Source of the DNA: Myxococcaceae bacterium
Lineage (GTDB): Bacteria; Myxococcota_A; Polyangia; Polyangiales; Ga0077539
Length of the DNA: 52,440 nt
Assembly (NCBI GenBank): GCA_004297725.1
Contig: SCUS01000004.1
Coordinates: forward strand, 1-52,440
Reading direction: 5' to 3'
Part shown: positions 36,514 to 44,016 of the stretch, piece after piece
Layout of the letters: the number at the start of each line of letters is the position of its first letter
Numbering within the stretch: position 1 is the stretch's first letter
Position numbers and translations under genes: made by a program
Notes under the pieces: generated by a model
Databases searched by the model: none
What the model was told of the DNA's origin: nothing
What the model saw: the letters and a program-made list of their open reading frames with translations, nothing else

Positions 36514-37269
36514 CTACTGCGCCTCGGCGCGACGAAACGCCGTGAGGTCGACGCGCACCCGGATGTCGTTGGAGACCTTGAGGCGGAGCAGCGTCGGGAC
36601 GCTGATGCCGAAGTCCGTGAGCGCGACGTGGAACTCGCCCTGCACCCGCAGCATGTCCGCGTCGATGCCGATCGCGCCCATGCCCGCGTATTCGCCGGCC
36701 AGCGGGATGCGGCGCACGGTGAGCCGCGCCGAGATATCGCGGGTGACCCCATGCATGGTGAAGTGACCGCGCACCGTCCCCTGCACCGGCGCGTTCGGCG
36801 CGAGCGGCGAGGTGATGTCCGTGCCGGTGAGCTGCAGGGTGATGTTGGGGAAGCGCGCGGTGTCGAACCAGTTGGGGCCGCGCAGGTGCTCGTCGCGCAG
36901 ATCGACCCCGGTGCGCAGGGAGTTCGCGCCGACCTCGACGCGACCCGACAGGCCGCGCGACGGGTTCGACACATCGACGGTGAAATTGCCGGTGGTCTGC
37001 GTCGAGATGCCGTCCACGGTCTCGATGGGCGCGTCCGAGGTGAACAGCACGCGCGACTGACCCGAAGGGCGGAGGTCGAAGCGCTGCGGCGCGCTCGTGG
37101 CGGCGGGGGCCGACCGGGTCGCCGCGGGTGGCGTCGGGGCCTGCTGTGCGCGGGCGTCGGCCCCGAGGCCGACCACCGAGAGCATCACCGCAAGCGCGGC
37201 GCCCCCGCGGCGGATCGTGGCGACGTGCGAGGCGCGGAGAGCCGATGCCGAACCGGATTGATGCTTCAC
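36514..37269 (-). CDS. YceI-family periplasmic lipid-binding protein
   Basis: A 251-residue exported protein (signal LAVMLSVVGLGADARAQ) with the YceI beta-barrel: FDLRPSGQSRVLFTSDAP, TTGNFTVDVSNPSRGLSGRV, LRDEHLRGPNWFDTARFPNI, GHFTMHGVTRDISARLTV and DFGISVPTLLRLKVSNDIRV. YceI proteins bind long isoprenoid or amide lipids. The GTG at 37,269 is favoured because GTGAGGT lies ~5 nt upstream; the GTG at 37,281 overlaps that site. It is the first gene of the MNIO operon, with promoter site B about 100 bp upstream. Confidence 0.88.
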   Translation of the reverse strand: MKHQSGSASALRASHVATIRRGGAALAVMLSVVGLGADARAQQAPTPPAATRSAPAATSAPQRFDLRPSGQSRVLFTSDAPIETVDGISTQTTGNFTVDVSNPSRGLSGRVEVGANSLRTGVDLRDEHLRGPNWFDTARFPNITLQLTGTDITSPLAPNAPVQGTVRGHFTMHGVTRDISARLTVRRIPLAGEYAGMGAIGIDADMLRVQGEFHVALTDFGISVPTLLRLKVSNDIRVRVDLTAFRRAEAQ

Positions 37270-37362
37270 GGGAGACCTCACAGGGCTTCTGGGTTGCGCC
37301 GCTGCGGAGCGGCGCGCGAGACCGGCGTCGCGCCGTCAGGGCGCCGTCGGGGAGCGCTGCCT

Positions 37363-37389
37363 GGTTCGCCGGGAGCGCTCGGGCGTTAC
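37363..37389 (-). promoter_or_regulatory. ECF-type promoter, site B (GTAACG-N15-CGAACC)
   Basis: Reading leftward, GTAACG (37,389-37,384), a 15 bp spacer and CGAACC (37,368-37,363). It is placed to drive YceI-DUF692-DUF2063. It is divergent from site C, with about 36 bp between the two -35 elements. Confidence 0.72.
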
Positions 37390-37425
37390 GCCGATCTCGA
37401 AGATTCGACGCGAGGACGATCTCGC

Positions 37426-37452
37426 GTAACGGCTGGGCGCCTCGTCCGAAGT
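37426..37452 (+). promoter_or_regulatory. ECF-type promoter, site C (GTAACG-N15-CGAAGT)
   Basis: GTAACG at 37,426-37,431, a 15 bp spacer, and CGAAGT at 37,447-37,452, about 66 bp before the membrane-protein gene at 37,519. It is the exact motif and spacing of sites B, E, F, G and H. Confidence 0.72.
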
Positions 37453-37518
37453 GGAGGCGAAGAAACGATCCGGCGGCGCGGCTGCGGCGAACGGATCCCA
37501 CCACCGGGAGAGTCGACC

Positions 37519-37953
37519 ATGAAGAAGATCAATGTTTCGCGAACGGCGCTGGCGGGCCTGGCAGGTACGGCGGCGATGACGATGCTGATGCTCGCGGCGC
37601 CGCGGATGGGCCTGCCGGCGATGAACATCGGGCACATGCTCGGCTCGGTGATGGGTGGCCTCGACGCCCTGGGGTGGATGGCCCACGTGATGATCGGCGT
37701 GGGTCTCGCGATGGGCTACGCCGTCGCGGCGCAGCGGCTGCCGGGCCATGGGGCGCTGCGCGGCACGCTCTACGGGGTCGCGCCGTGGCTGATGGCGCAG
37801 CTCGTCGTGATGCCCCTGATGGGCGCCGGGCTCTTCGGGGGCTCCGCCCTCGGCGCGATGGGGAGCCTGATGGCCCACCTGGTGTACGGCGCGATCGTCG
37901 GTGCGATCGTCGACGCCGAGCCCGTCGCGGCGCCGCACCCGCACGCCGCGTAG
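37519..37953 (+). CDS. Four-helix integral membrane protein (DUF6789-like)
   Basis: A 144-residue protein that is almost all membrane: helices at about 8-28 (ALAGLAGTAAMTMLMLAAP), 35-70 (GHMLGSVMGGLDALGWMAHV, MIGVGLAMGYAVAA), 82-105 (LYGVAPWLMAQLVVMPLMGA) and 112-132 (MGSLMAHLVYGAIVGAIVDA). It has conserved His and Met residues inside helices and an APHPHAA tail; His/Met in helices could bind metal, but this is speculation. It is similar in style to DUF6789 proteins of unknown role. It is transcribed divergently from the YceI operon from promoter site C. Confidence 0.8.
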   Translation: MKKINVSRTALAGLAGTAAMTMLMLAAPRMGLPAMNIGHMLGSVMGGLDALGWMAHVMIGVGLAMGYAVAAQRLPGHGALRGTLYGVAPWLMAQLVVMPLMGAGLFGGSALGAMGSLMAHLVYGAIVGAIVDAEPVAAPHPHAA

Positions 37954-38028
37954 TCACCCGGTCCGTCGAGACGGCATCGCACCATCACGGGGGCCGCTGC
38001 GCACGTCGCGCAGCGCCCCCGTCGCGCG

Positions 38029-38919
38029 TTACGACGACGGCGTCTCTCCGTTGGCGCGCTGCGCGTTGAGGGTCCAGTCGTAGTCGACGAAGTCCACGGT
38101 GTAGCCTCGCGGGATCTGGTCACCCTCCGCGCGGTAGCGGTTGATGAAGGTGATCCGATCGCCGTCCGCCCGGCCGCGAGAGCGCTCGGTCTCGACGAAG
38201 TCCTGCGCGTACCACTCGAAGATCTGCGAGAGCACCACCCGCCGCGCCGCGGGGTCGACGCGCACGTTGCGGGCTTCGTTGCAGAAGCGCCGCGCCTCGC
38301 GATCGAGCTGGGCGTCGAGGCGCTCCGGAGTGAAGGCCTCGTTGGGCAGCCGCGGGCACCCGGACGACGCGCAGTTGAGGGCGAAGTGCACCCGGGCGTC
38401 GTGAAAGGCCGCGCGCACCCGCTGGTCCTCGATGTCCTTGAGGTTGATCTCCGCGCCGTCGATCACGTAGCGGGTGCTGTAGAAGAACGACAGCCGGACG
38501 GCGCCGATGTCGTTCCGCGGGGCGCGGTCGATGACGTTGCGCCAGACGCTCGCGTTGTAGGCCGCGATGAAGAACGCCTTGCGATGGTTCTCTGTCGGGT
38601 AGAGCTCGGGGCGCGACGAGGGCCCGGCCTGCGCGACGAAGGCCAGCATGCGGTCGAGCCCCTCGCGCTCGCGCCGAAGCCCGCGATAGTCCACGAGGCC
38701 GCGACCCTCGGCGTCCACGAAGCGGCGAAGCAGGCGGTCGTAGTCCGAGAAGGGGAAGGACGTCGCGTCCTGAAGCTCCGCCCGCGAGAGCACTGCCCGC
38801 GGCGCGACCGTGTGCTTGGAGCCGAGCGCCACGGCGGCGCCACCGATCGCGAGGGCGACGCCGCCGACCACGAACCATCGGACGCGGCGACGCGATGTCA
38901 TGGAAGCAGTCTGGCTCAT
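38029..38919 (-). CDS. DUF547 protein, membrane-anchored
   Basis: A 296-residue protein with an N-terminal anchor (RVRWFVVGGVALAIGGAAVA) and a DUF547 domain: FSDYDRLLRRFVDAEGRGLV, AFFIAAYNASVWRNVIDRA, IDGAEINLKDIE and the family hallmark HFALNCASSGCPRLPNEAF with its conserved Cys pair. DUF547 is a papain-fold-like domain whose role is unknown. The ATG at 38,919 has GGAG ~9 nt upstream; the ATG at 38,934 is the alternative. It is transcribed from promoter site D. It is convergent with the membrane-protein gene. Confidence 0.85.
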   Translation of the reverse strand: MSQTASMTSRRRVRWFVVGGVALAIGGAAVALGSKHTVAPRAVLSRAELQDATSFPFSDYDRLLRRFVDAEGRGLVDYRGLRREREGLDRMLAFVAQAGPSSRPELYPTENHRKAFFIAAYNASVWRNVIDRAPRNDIGAVRLSFFYSTRYVIDGAEINLKDIEDQRVRAAFHDARVHFALNCASSGCPRLPNEAFTPERLDAQLDREARRFCNEARNVRVDPAARRVVLSQIFEWYAQDFVETERSRGRADGDRITFINRYRAEGDQIPRGYTVDFVDYDWTLNAQRANGETPSS

Positions 38920-38957
38920 CTGCGCGGTCTCCATGCGGCGACACTGCCGGCGGATGT

Positions 38958-38984
38958 GTTTCGCCGGGCGCCCCGATTCGTTTC
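38958..38984 (-). promoter_or_regulatory. ECF-type promoter variant, site D (GAAACG-N15-CGAAAC)
   Basis: Reading leftward, GAAACG (38,984-38,979), a 15 bp spacer and CGAAAC (38,963-38,958), upstream of the DUF547 gene. It has one mismatch to GTAACG but the same spacing and the same -10. Confidence 0.6.
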
Positions 38985-38996
38985 AGCGGTCTCGTA

Positions 38997-39012
38997 ATTC
39001 GCGATTCGCGAT
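38997..39012. repeat. Short copy of the (GCGATTC) heptamer repeat
   Basis: ATTCGCGATTCGCGAT, two units of the same heptamer that occurs four times at 3,614-3,641. It sits between the divergent promoter sites D and E. Confidence 0.7.
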
Positions 39013-39020
39013 CCATCACC

Positions 39021-39047
39021 GTAACGCCGGGGCCGTCTCGGCGAACC
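39021..39047 (+). promoter_or_regulatory. ECF-type promoter, site E (GTAACG-N15-CGAACC)
   Basis: GTAACG at 39,021-39,026, a 15 bp spacer and CGAACC at 39,042-39,047, 90 bp before the SCGA-repeat lipoprotein gene. It is divergent from site D. Confidence 0.72.
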
Positions 39048-39137
39048 AGCGGGGCAACGATCCGAACAGCGTGCGACCGCGCCCGGTGGCGCAGCGCGCA
39101 CATCCATCGGCGTGCCTCCTACAGAAGGTGAATCCCA

Positions 39138-39416
39138 ATGAAGACCGATCTGCGTTCGAGCCTCCTCCTCATGGTCTCCGCGGCGCTCGGCGGCGGCTCC
39201 CTCGCGGGCTGCGCCTCGACCCCGCACGCGGCCCCCGTCGCGGTGACGCCCGCTCCGGGCGCGATGCACGGCAACGGGCAGGCGGGCTCCTGCGGCGCCA
39301 TGTCCACCGCGACGCCTGCGACCCCCGCGACCGCCAACGGCCAGGCCGCGTCGTGCGGCGCGACCGGCTCCTGCGGCGCCGCCCGGCCGGCGAACCCCAG
39401 TGGCGGCGGCCACTGA
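39138..39416 (+). CDS. SCGA-repeat small lipoprotein, candidate MNIO-modified peptide
   Basis: A 92-residue protein with a signal peptide and lipobox SLAGC (Cys25), then a Pro/Ala/Thr/Gly-rich chain holding Cys52, Cys73 and Cys79, each in an S-C-G-A context. Two near-identical units NGQA(G/A)SCGA lie at 46-54 and 67-75, and a third SCGA at 78-81. Known MNIO substrates are small exported peptides with repeated Cys-Gly motifs (for example EGKCG in the HvfA type), so this could be the substrate of the DUF692/DUF2063 pair under the same promoter motif; this is inference. AGAAGGTGA precedes the ATG. It does not match DUF2282. Confidence 0.72.
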   Translation: MKTDLRSSLLLMVSAALGGGSLAGCASTPHAAPVAVTPAPGAMHGNGQAGSCGAMSTATPATPATANGQAASCGATGSCGAARPANPSGGGH

Positions 39417-39453
39417 GCGACCCGCGCATCGGCGACGAACCCGCCTCTGCGTT

Positions 39454-39480
39454 GTAACGCTCCGCAGGCTCCAGCGAACT
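39454..39480 (+). promoter_or_regulatory. ECF-type promoter, site F (GTAACG-N15-CGAACT)
   Basis: GTAACG at 39,454-39,459, a 15 bp spacer, and CGAACT at 39,475-39,480. The radical SAM start codon is only 14 bp downstream, implying a transcript with a leader of about 7 nt. Confidence 0.72.
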
Positions 39481-39494
39481 GACCGCAGAGCCCG

Positions 39495-40790
39495 ATGACA
39501 CCCAGCAAATCCACCACGAGCGCCTGTCCCCAGTGTCTGCGCAAGGTCCCCGCGAGGGTCTTCGAGCGCGAGGGGAGGGTGTACCTCTCCAAGGAGTGCC
39601 CGACCCACGGCGCCGACGAGGCCCTCCTCGCCAGCGACGCGGGCCTCTACTGGAACGCCGGCCCCGAGGGGTCGAAGGGCTGCTGCGCCCTCAACCACAG
39701 CTGCACGATGATCTTCGAGATCACCGAGCGCTGTAACCTCACCTGCCCCACCTGCTTCACGGCCTCGAGCCCGCACGAGACCTGGCAGATGCCGCTGGAG
39801 GAGTTCGACCGCAAGCTCTCGGCGCTGCTCGCGAACGGCAAGCGCGACGCCGACATGGTGCAGCTCTCCGGCGGCGAGCCGACGATCCACCCGGACATCG
39901 AGCGCATGATCGCACTCTGCTTCGAGCGCGGCGTGAAGAAGGTGTACGTCAACACCAACGGCGTCCGCATCGCGAAGGACGCCGAGTTCGTCGCGCGCCT
40001 CGCGGCCCTCGACGTCGGCCGCGACCGGCTGCAGTTCTACCTCCAGTTCGACGGCTTCGAGGAGCGCACGCACTCGCTCATCCGCGGCGCGAAGGGCCTC
40101 TCGCCCGTCAAGCGCCAGGCCGTCGCGAACCTGCACCGGCACGGCCTCTACGCGCTGCCGGTGATGACCGTCACCCGCGACGTGAACCTCCACGAGATCG
40201 GCGACGTCGTGCGGATGCTTGTCGAGCACCACCCCAGGATGAACACGCTGATCCTCCAGCCGGCGTTCTACGCGGGGCGGTACGAGAACGAGCGCCACGT
40301 CGAGCGCCTCACCCTCTCGGAGGTGGCGCACGAGGTCTCGCGGCAGACCGGCGGGATGTTCATCCCCGAGGACTTCGGCCCCATCCCCTGCTCGCACCCC
40401 AACTGCTTCGCCCTCGCGGTGGCCTTCGTGCGCGAAGGTCAGGTGATCCCGGTGTCGCGCTACTTCCCGCGCTTCGAGACGTGGAAGAACCCCGGGGTCG
40501 CGGAGACCATCGAGAAGCTCACCGACCGGATGCCCCAATCCATGCTCGACGGCCTGGCCGACACGGGCCTCGTCGACTCGCTCATCGACCTCATGGCCGA
40601 GAGCGACGACACGGTGAACTGGGCCGACTACCGCAACTTCCTGCTCATCGGCATCAAGCCCTTCATGGACGCGCACACCTACGACCAGGACCGCGTGGAG
40701 CGCTGCTGCGTCCACGTGATCGACCGCGAGGGCGTGCCGGTGTCCCTCTGCGAGTACAACACCCTCCGACGGCCGCGGGGGCTCCTCTGA
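39495..40790 (+). CDS. Radical SAM enzyme, Tes/MJ0619-like
   Basis: A 431-residue radical SAM protein. The N-terminal CPQC (11-14) ... CPTHG (35-39) region resembles a rubredoxin-like metal site. The SAM-cluster motif C80-x3-C84-x2-C87 (ERCNLTCPTC) is followed by GGEPT (126-130). C-terminal Cys (CSHPNC, ERCCVHV, PVSLCEYN) could bind auxiliary clusters. This layout recalls the Tes/MJ0619 family, whose archaeal members join lipid tails, but bacterial relatives with CobW and methyltransferase neighbours have no established substrate. The stop overlaps the next gene (TGATG at 40,788). Candidate substrates are a lipid or the regulon's peptide. Confidence 0.85.
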   Translation: MTPSKSTTSACPQCLRKVPARVFEREGRVYLSKECPTHGADEALLASDAGLYWNAGPEGSKGCCALNHSCTMIFEITERCNLTCPTCFTASSPHETWQMPLEEFDRKLSALLANGKRDADMVQLSGGEPTIHPDIERMIALCFERGVKKVYVNTNGVRIAKDAEFVARLAALDVGRDRLQFYLQFDGFEERTHSLIRGAKGLSPVKRQAVANLHRHGLYALPVMTVTRDVNLHEIGDVVRMLVEHHPRMNTLILQPAFYAGRYENERHVERLTLSEVAHEVSRQTGGMFIPEDFGPIPCSHPNCFALAVAFVREGQVIPVSRYFPRFETWKNPGVAETIEKLTDRMPQSMLDGLADTGLVDSLIDLMAESDDTVNWADYRNFLLIGIKPFMDAHTYDQDRVERCCVHVIDREGVPVSLCEYNTLRRPRGLL

Positions 40791-42571
40791 TGCGCATCCA
40801 CATCGTCGGAGGCTTCCTCGGCGCGGGCAAGACCACCATCGTCCGCGCCGCGGCCGAGCGCCTCGCCGAGCGCGGCGAGCGCGTCGCCGTCATCACCAAC
40901 GACCAGGGCAGCGCGCTGGTGGACACCTCCCTCTGTCGGCGCAGCGCCGAGAGCGTGCAGGAGATCGTCGGGGGCTGCTTCTGCTGCCGCTTCGACGAGC
41001 TCGAGGCCGCGCTCCACAGCGCCGCCGAGGCCGGCGCGACGGTCGCCCTCGCGGAGGCCGTAGGGAGCTGCACCGACCTCGTCGCCACGGTGCTCGCGCC
41101 CCTCGCCGAGCGGCACCCGGAGAGCTTCCAGCTCGCGCCCTTCGCGGTGGTGGTCGACCCCTGGCGCGTGGCCGACGTCGAGCGGGGCTTCCTCCACGAC
41201 GACGTCGCGTACCTCTTCCGCAAGCAGATCGAGGAGGCCGACGTGGTGCTGCTCAGCCGCGCCGACCTCAGCCCCCCGGACGTCCGCCCCGCGCTGCTCG
41301 CGCTCCGCCCCGAGCTCACGGTGATCCCGGTCTCGGGCGTCACCGGAGCGGGCCTCGGGGAGTGGTTCGCCGCGCGCCCGGACGTCCTCTCGAGCCCGCT
41401 CGCGATCGACTACGAGCGCTACGCCGCCGCCGAGGCCCTGCTCGGGTGGAGCAACGCGCGCGTGCGCATCGTCGGCGACGAGCCCATCGATCCTGCGCGG
41501 GTCGCGCGGGCTTTCCTCGCGGGCCTCGCCGGCGCGCCCATCGCCCACGTCAAGCTCACGAGCCTCGACGCCTCGGGGGGGCGCGCGGCGATCGTGCGCG
41601 CCGGGGACGAGCCGACGGTGCTGTTCGATCCGACGCCCGTGCGCGAGGCGTCCTGGCTGGTCAACGCGCGCGTCGCGCTCGAGCCGGTCGAGCTCGTCGC
41701 ACGGCTCAAAGCAGCGATGGCCGCAGCGGCCGAGCCAGCAGAGGTGACCTGGAGCGACCTGGAGGCCTTCAAGCCGGGGCGCCCGGTGCCGCAGCATCGG
41801 TACGCGTTTCGCTGCGGGGCGGGGTCCGAGGCCTCGTGCTGCGCCGCGTTCTATGACCGGGCCGACGTGCGGGCGCTGCTGGGCGACTCGTGGCACCCGG
41901 GCGGCGTCGAGCTCACCCTAGCGATGGCCGAGCGTCTCTCGCTCGGCGCGGAGTCCCGCGTCCTCGACGTGGCGTGCGGCGCAGGGACGAGCCTGCGCGC
42001 CCTGATCGCTCGCTGGCCAGTGCGCGCGGTCGGGCTCGACGCCCATGCGCGCGGAGAGAGCGCCGATGGCCTGGAGCTGCAGCGCGGCGACGCGCACGAG
42101 ATCCCCTATACCGCCGGGAGCTTCGACGCGCTGCTCTGCGAGTGCGCCCTCTCGACCTTCCACGACCAGCCGGGCGCGCTCGGGGAGATGCGTCGCGTGC
42201 TCCGGCCCGGCGCGCGCATCGCCGTCTCCGACATGGCCGTCGAGGGCGCCATCCCCGAGGCGCTGGAGGAGTGGGTGCACACCGGCACCTGCCTCTCTCG
42301 CGCGCTGACCGGAGAGGCCTATGAGCGAGCGCTGACCGACGCGGGCTTCCGGGTGATCGAGCGCTGGGACGCGACCGACGGGCTCCGCGAGCTGCTGCGA
42401 CGCATCAAGCGCAATCTCGTCGGCGTCGCCTTCGCGACCGCGAGCGGGCAGCTCAACGGCGTGGCGCCCATCGACATGAAGTACGCGCGCGGCGTGCTGC
42501 GCGAGGCCGACCGCGCCCTCGACGCGGGGACGGTCCGTTACACCGCGATGATCGCGGAGCGACTGCCTTGA
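40790..42571 (+). CDS. Fusion of CobW/COG0523 GTPase and class I methyltransferase
   Basis: A 593-residue two-part protein. Residues 1-~330: G3E GTPase with Walker A GGFLGAGKTT (7-16), the COG0523 metal motif C63-F-C65-C66 and a NKxD-like SRAD (LLSRADLS), as in metallochaperones. Residues ~355-593: methyltransferase, beginning with a Cys-containing lead (CGAGSEASCCAAFYDRADV, LLGDSWHPGG). The SAM-binding VLDVACGAG follows, then a post-motif II ALSTFHDQPGAL and VLRPGARIAVSDMAV. The style is close to arsenite/UbiE-like methyltransferases. The ATG overlaps the radical SAM stop and its own stop overlaps the next start (TTGA), so all three genes are one unit. I know of no characterised protein with this fusion. 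Confidence 0.85.
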   Translation: MRIHIVGGFLGAGKTTIVRAAAERLAERGERVAVITNDQGSALVDTSLCRRSAESVQEIVGGCFCCRFDELEAALHSAAEAGATVALAEAVGSCTDLVATVLAPLAERHPESFQLAPFAVVVDPWRVADVERGFLHDDVAYLFRKQIEEADVVLLSRADLSPPDVRPALLALRPELTVIPVSGVTGAGLGEWFAARPDVLSSPLAIDYERYAAAEALLGWSNARVRIVGDEPIDPARVARAFLAGLAGAPIAHVKLTSLDASGGRAAIVRAGDEPTVLFDPTPVREASWLVNARVALEPVELVARLKAAMAAAAEPAEVTWSDLEAFKPGRPVPQHRYAFRCGAGSEASCCAAFYDRADVRALLGDSWHPGGVELTLAMAERLSLGAESRVLDVACGAGTSLRALIARWPVRAVGLDAHARGESADGLELQRGDAHEIPYTAGSFDALLCECALSTFHDQPGALGEMRRVLRPGARIAVSDMAVEGAIPEALEEWVHTGTCLSRALTGEAYERALTDAGFRVIERWDATDGLRELLRRIKRNLVGVAFATASGQLNGVAPIDMKYARGVLREADRALDAGTVRYTAMIAERLP

Positions 42572-43986
42572 GCGGCCCGGAGGACGAGGTCTTCGACCTG
42601 GCGATCCTCGGCGCCGGATCGGCCGGGCTGACCGGGGCAGACTTCGCCGCGAAGCTCGGGGTGCGCGTGGCGCTCATCGAGAAGCACCGCATCGGCGGCG
42701 ACTGCACATGGACCGGCTGCGTGCCGAGCAAGGCGCTGATCAAGTCCGCCCGGATTGCGCACGAGGTCCGCCGCGCGGCGGGGTTCGGCATCGATGCCGG
42801 GCCGCCTCGCGCCGACATGGGGCGCGTCCGCGATCGCATCCGGGCGACCATCGCGTCCGTCTATGAGCACGAGCGACCGGAGGCGCTGCGCGAGCGCGGC
42901 ATCACGGTGATCGAGGGCGCCGCGGCCTTCGTCGACGCTCACACGATCGCGGTCGGCGAGCGTCGGATCACCGCGGGACGGGCAGTGGTGTGCACGGGTG
43001 CTCGCCCGGCGACTCCTCCGGTGCCCGGGCTCGCGGAGGTGGGGTACGTGACCTACGAGACCTTCTTCGACAACGACCTGCTGCCCGCGCACCTGCTGGT
43101 GCTCGGCGCCGGTCCCATCGGACTGGAGATGGCCCAGGCGTACCGACGGCTTGGCGCGGAGGTGACCGTTATCGGAGAGCAGCTGCTCCCGCGCGAGGAG
43201 CCCGAGGCGCGCGCGGTCGTCGAGAGGGTTCTCGCTCGCGAGGGGCTGCGCTGCCTCCAGGGGAGGGTCGAAGGGGCGAGGCGCGACGGGGCGACGATCA
43301 CGCTCTCGACCAGCGCGGGCGACGTCTCCGGGACGATGCTCCTCGTGGCGACCGGTCGCCGGCCCAACGTCCACGGGCTCGGGCTCGACCGGGCCGGCGT
43401 GGAGCACAGCGACAAGGGCGTGGTGGTGGACGCCTGCCTGCGCACCTCGGTCCACCACATCTACGCGGCGGGCGACGTGATCGGGGGCCCGCAGTTCACG
43501 CACCTCGCGGGCTGGCAGTGCTTCCAGGCGGTGCGCAACGCGCTGCTGCCCGGTAACGCGCGAGGCATCGCGACGGTGCTCCCGGCGGTGACCTTCCTCG
43601 ACCCGGAGGTCGCTCGTGTCGGCGCGTCCGAGGCCGAGGCCCGGGCCACCCACGGCGAAGGGATTCGCGTGCACCACTGGCAGATGTCGTCCACCGACCG
43701 CGCGCAGTGCGACGGAGACCTCGACGGCTTCGTGAAGGTGGTATGCGCCGTGGACCGCACCATCCTCGGTGCGACGATCGTCGCGGCGAGGGCAGGGGAG
43801 ATGATCGGGGAGTTCGCGCTGGCGGTGCAGCGAAGGCTCACCCTCGCCGACCTCGCGGCGACGATCCACGCGTACCCGACGTGGTCCATGGCGGTGCAGC
43901 AGCTCGCCTCGGAGGTCGCGGTGGGCGACTTCCTCGGGAGCACCTCCGGGCGGCTGGCGACGCGCCTCGGGGCCTGGCTGCGCTGA
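42568..43986 (+). CDS. Mercuric reductase-like FAD/NAD(P) disulfide oxidoreductase
   Basis: A 472-residue flavoprotein. FAD-binding GAGSAGLTGA (15-24), redox-active pair in GDCTWTGCVPSK (C-x4-C), NAD(P)-binding GAGPIGLEMA and second FAD motif HIYAAGDVIGG. The dimerisation domain ends with HAYPTWSMAVQQLAS, which includes a His but lacks the C-terminal Cys pair of true MerA. It has no N-terminal heavy-metal-binding domain. It belongs to the MerA-like/lipoamide dehydrogenase group, and the substrate is uncertain. It starts with TTG at 42,568, overlapping the upstream stop. It probably supplies electrons or recycles a thiol for the radical SAM/methyltransferase products. Confidence 0.88.
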   Translation: MSGPEDEVFDLAILGAGSAGLTGADFAAKLGVRVALIEKHRIGGDCTWTGCVPSKALIKSARIAHEVRRAAGFGIDAGPPRADMGRVRDRIRATIASVYEHERPEALRERGITVIEGAAAFVDAHTIAVGERRITAGRAVVCTGARPATPPVPGLAEVGYVTYETFFDNDLLPAHLLVLGAGPIGLEMAQAYRRLGAEVTVIGEQLLPREEPEARAVVERVLAREGLRCLQGRVEGARRDGATITLSTSAGDVSGTMLLVATGRRPNVHGLGLDRAGVEHSDKGVVVDACLRTSVHHIYAAGDVIGGPQFTHLAGWQCFQAVRNALLPGNARGIATVLPAVTFLDPEVARVGASEAEARATHGEGIRVHHWQMSSTDRAQCDGDLDGFVKVVCAVDRTILGATIVAARAGEMIGEFALAVQRRLTLADLAATIHAYPTWSMAVQQLASEVAVGDFLGSTSGRLATRLGAWLR

Positions 43987-44016
43987 CGGCGGCCGAGGCG
44001 CGGATGGGAAGGGCTC

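Noticed and set aside
35668..37504. Upstream extension of the DUF2063 frame through the DUF692 and YceI genes
   Set aside because: The open frame continues only because high-GC DNA lacks stops; the DUF692 and YceI genes in the other frame carry complete motif sets, and the DUF2063 start overlaps the DUF692 stop (ATGA).
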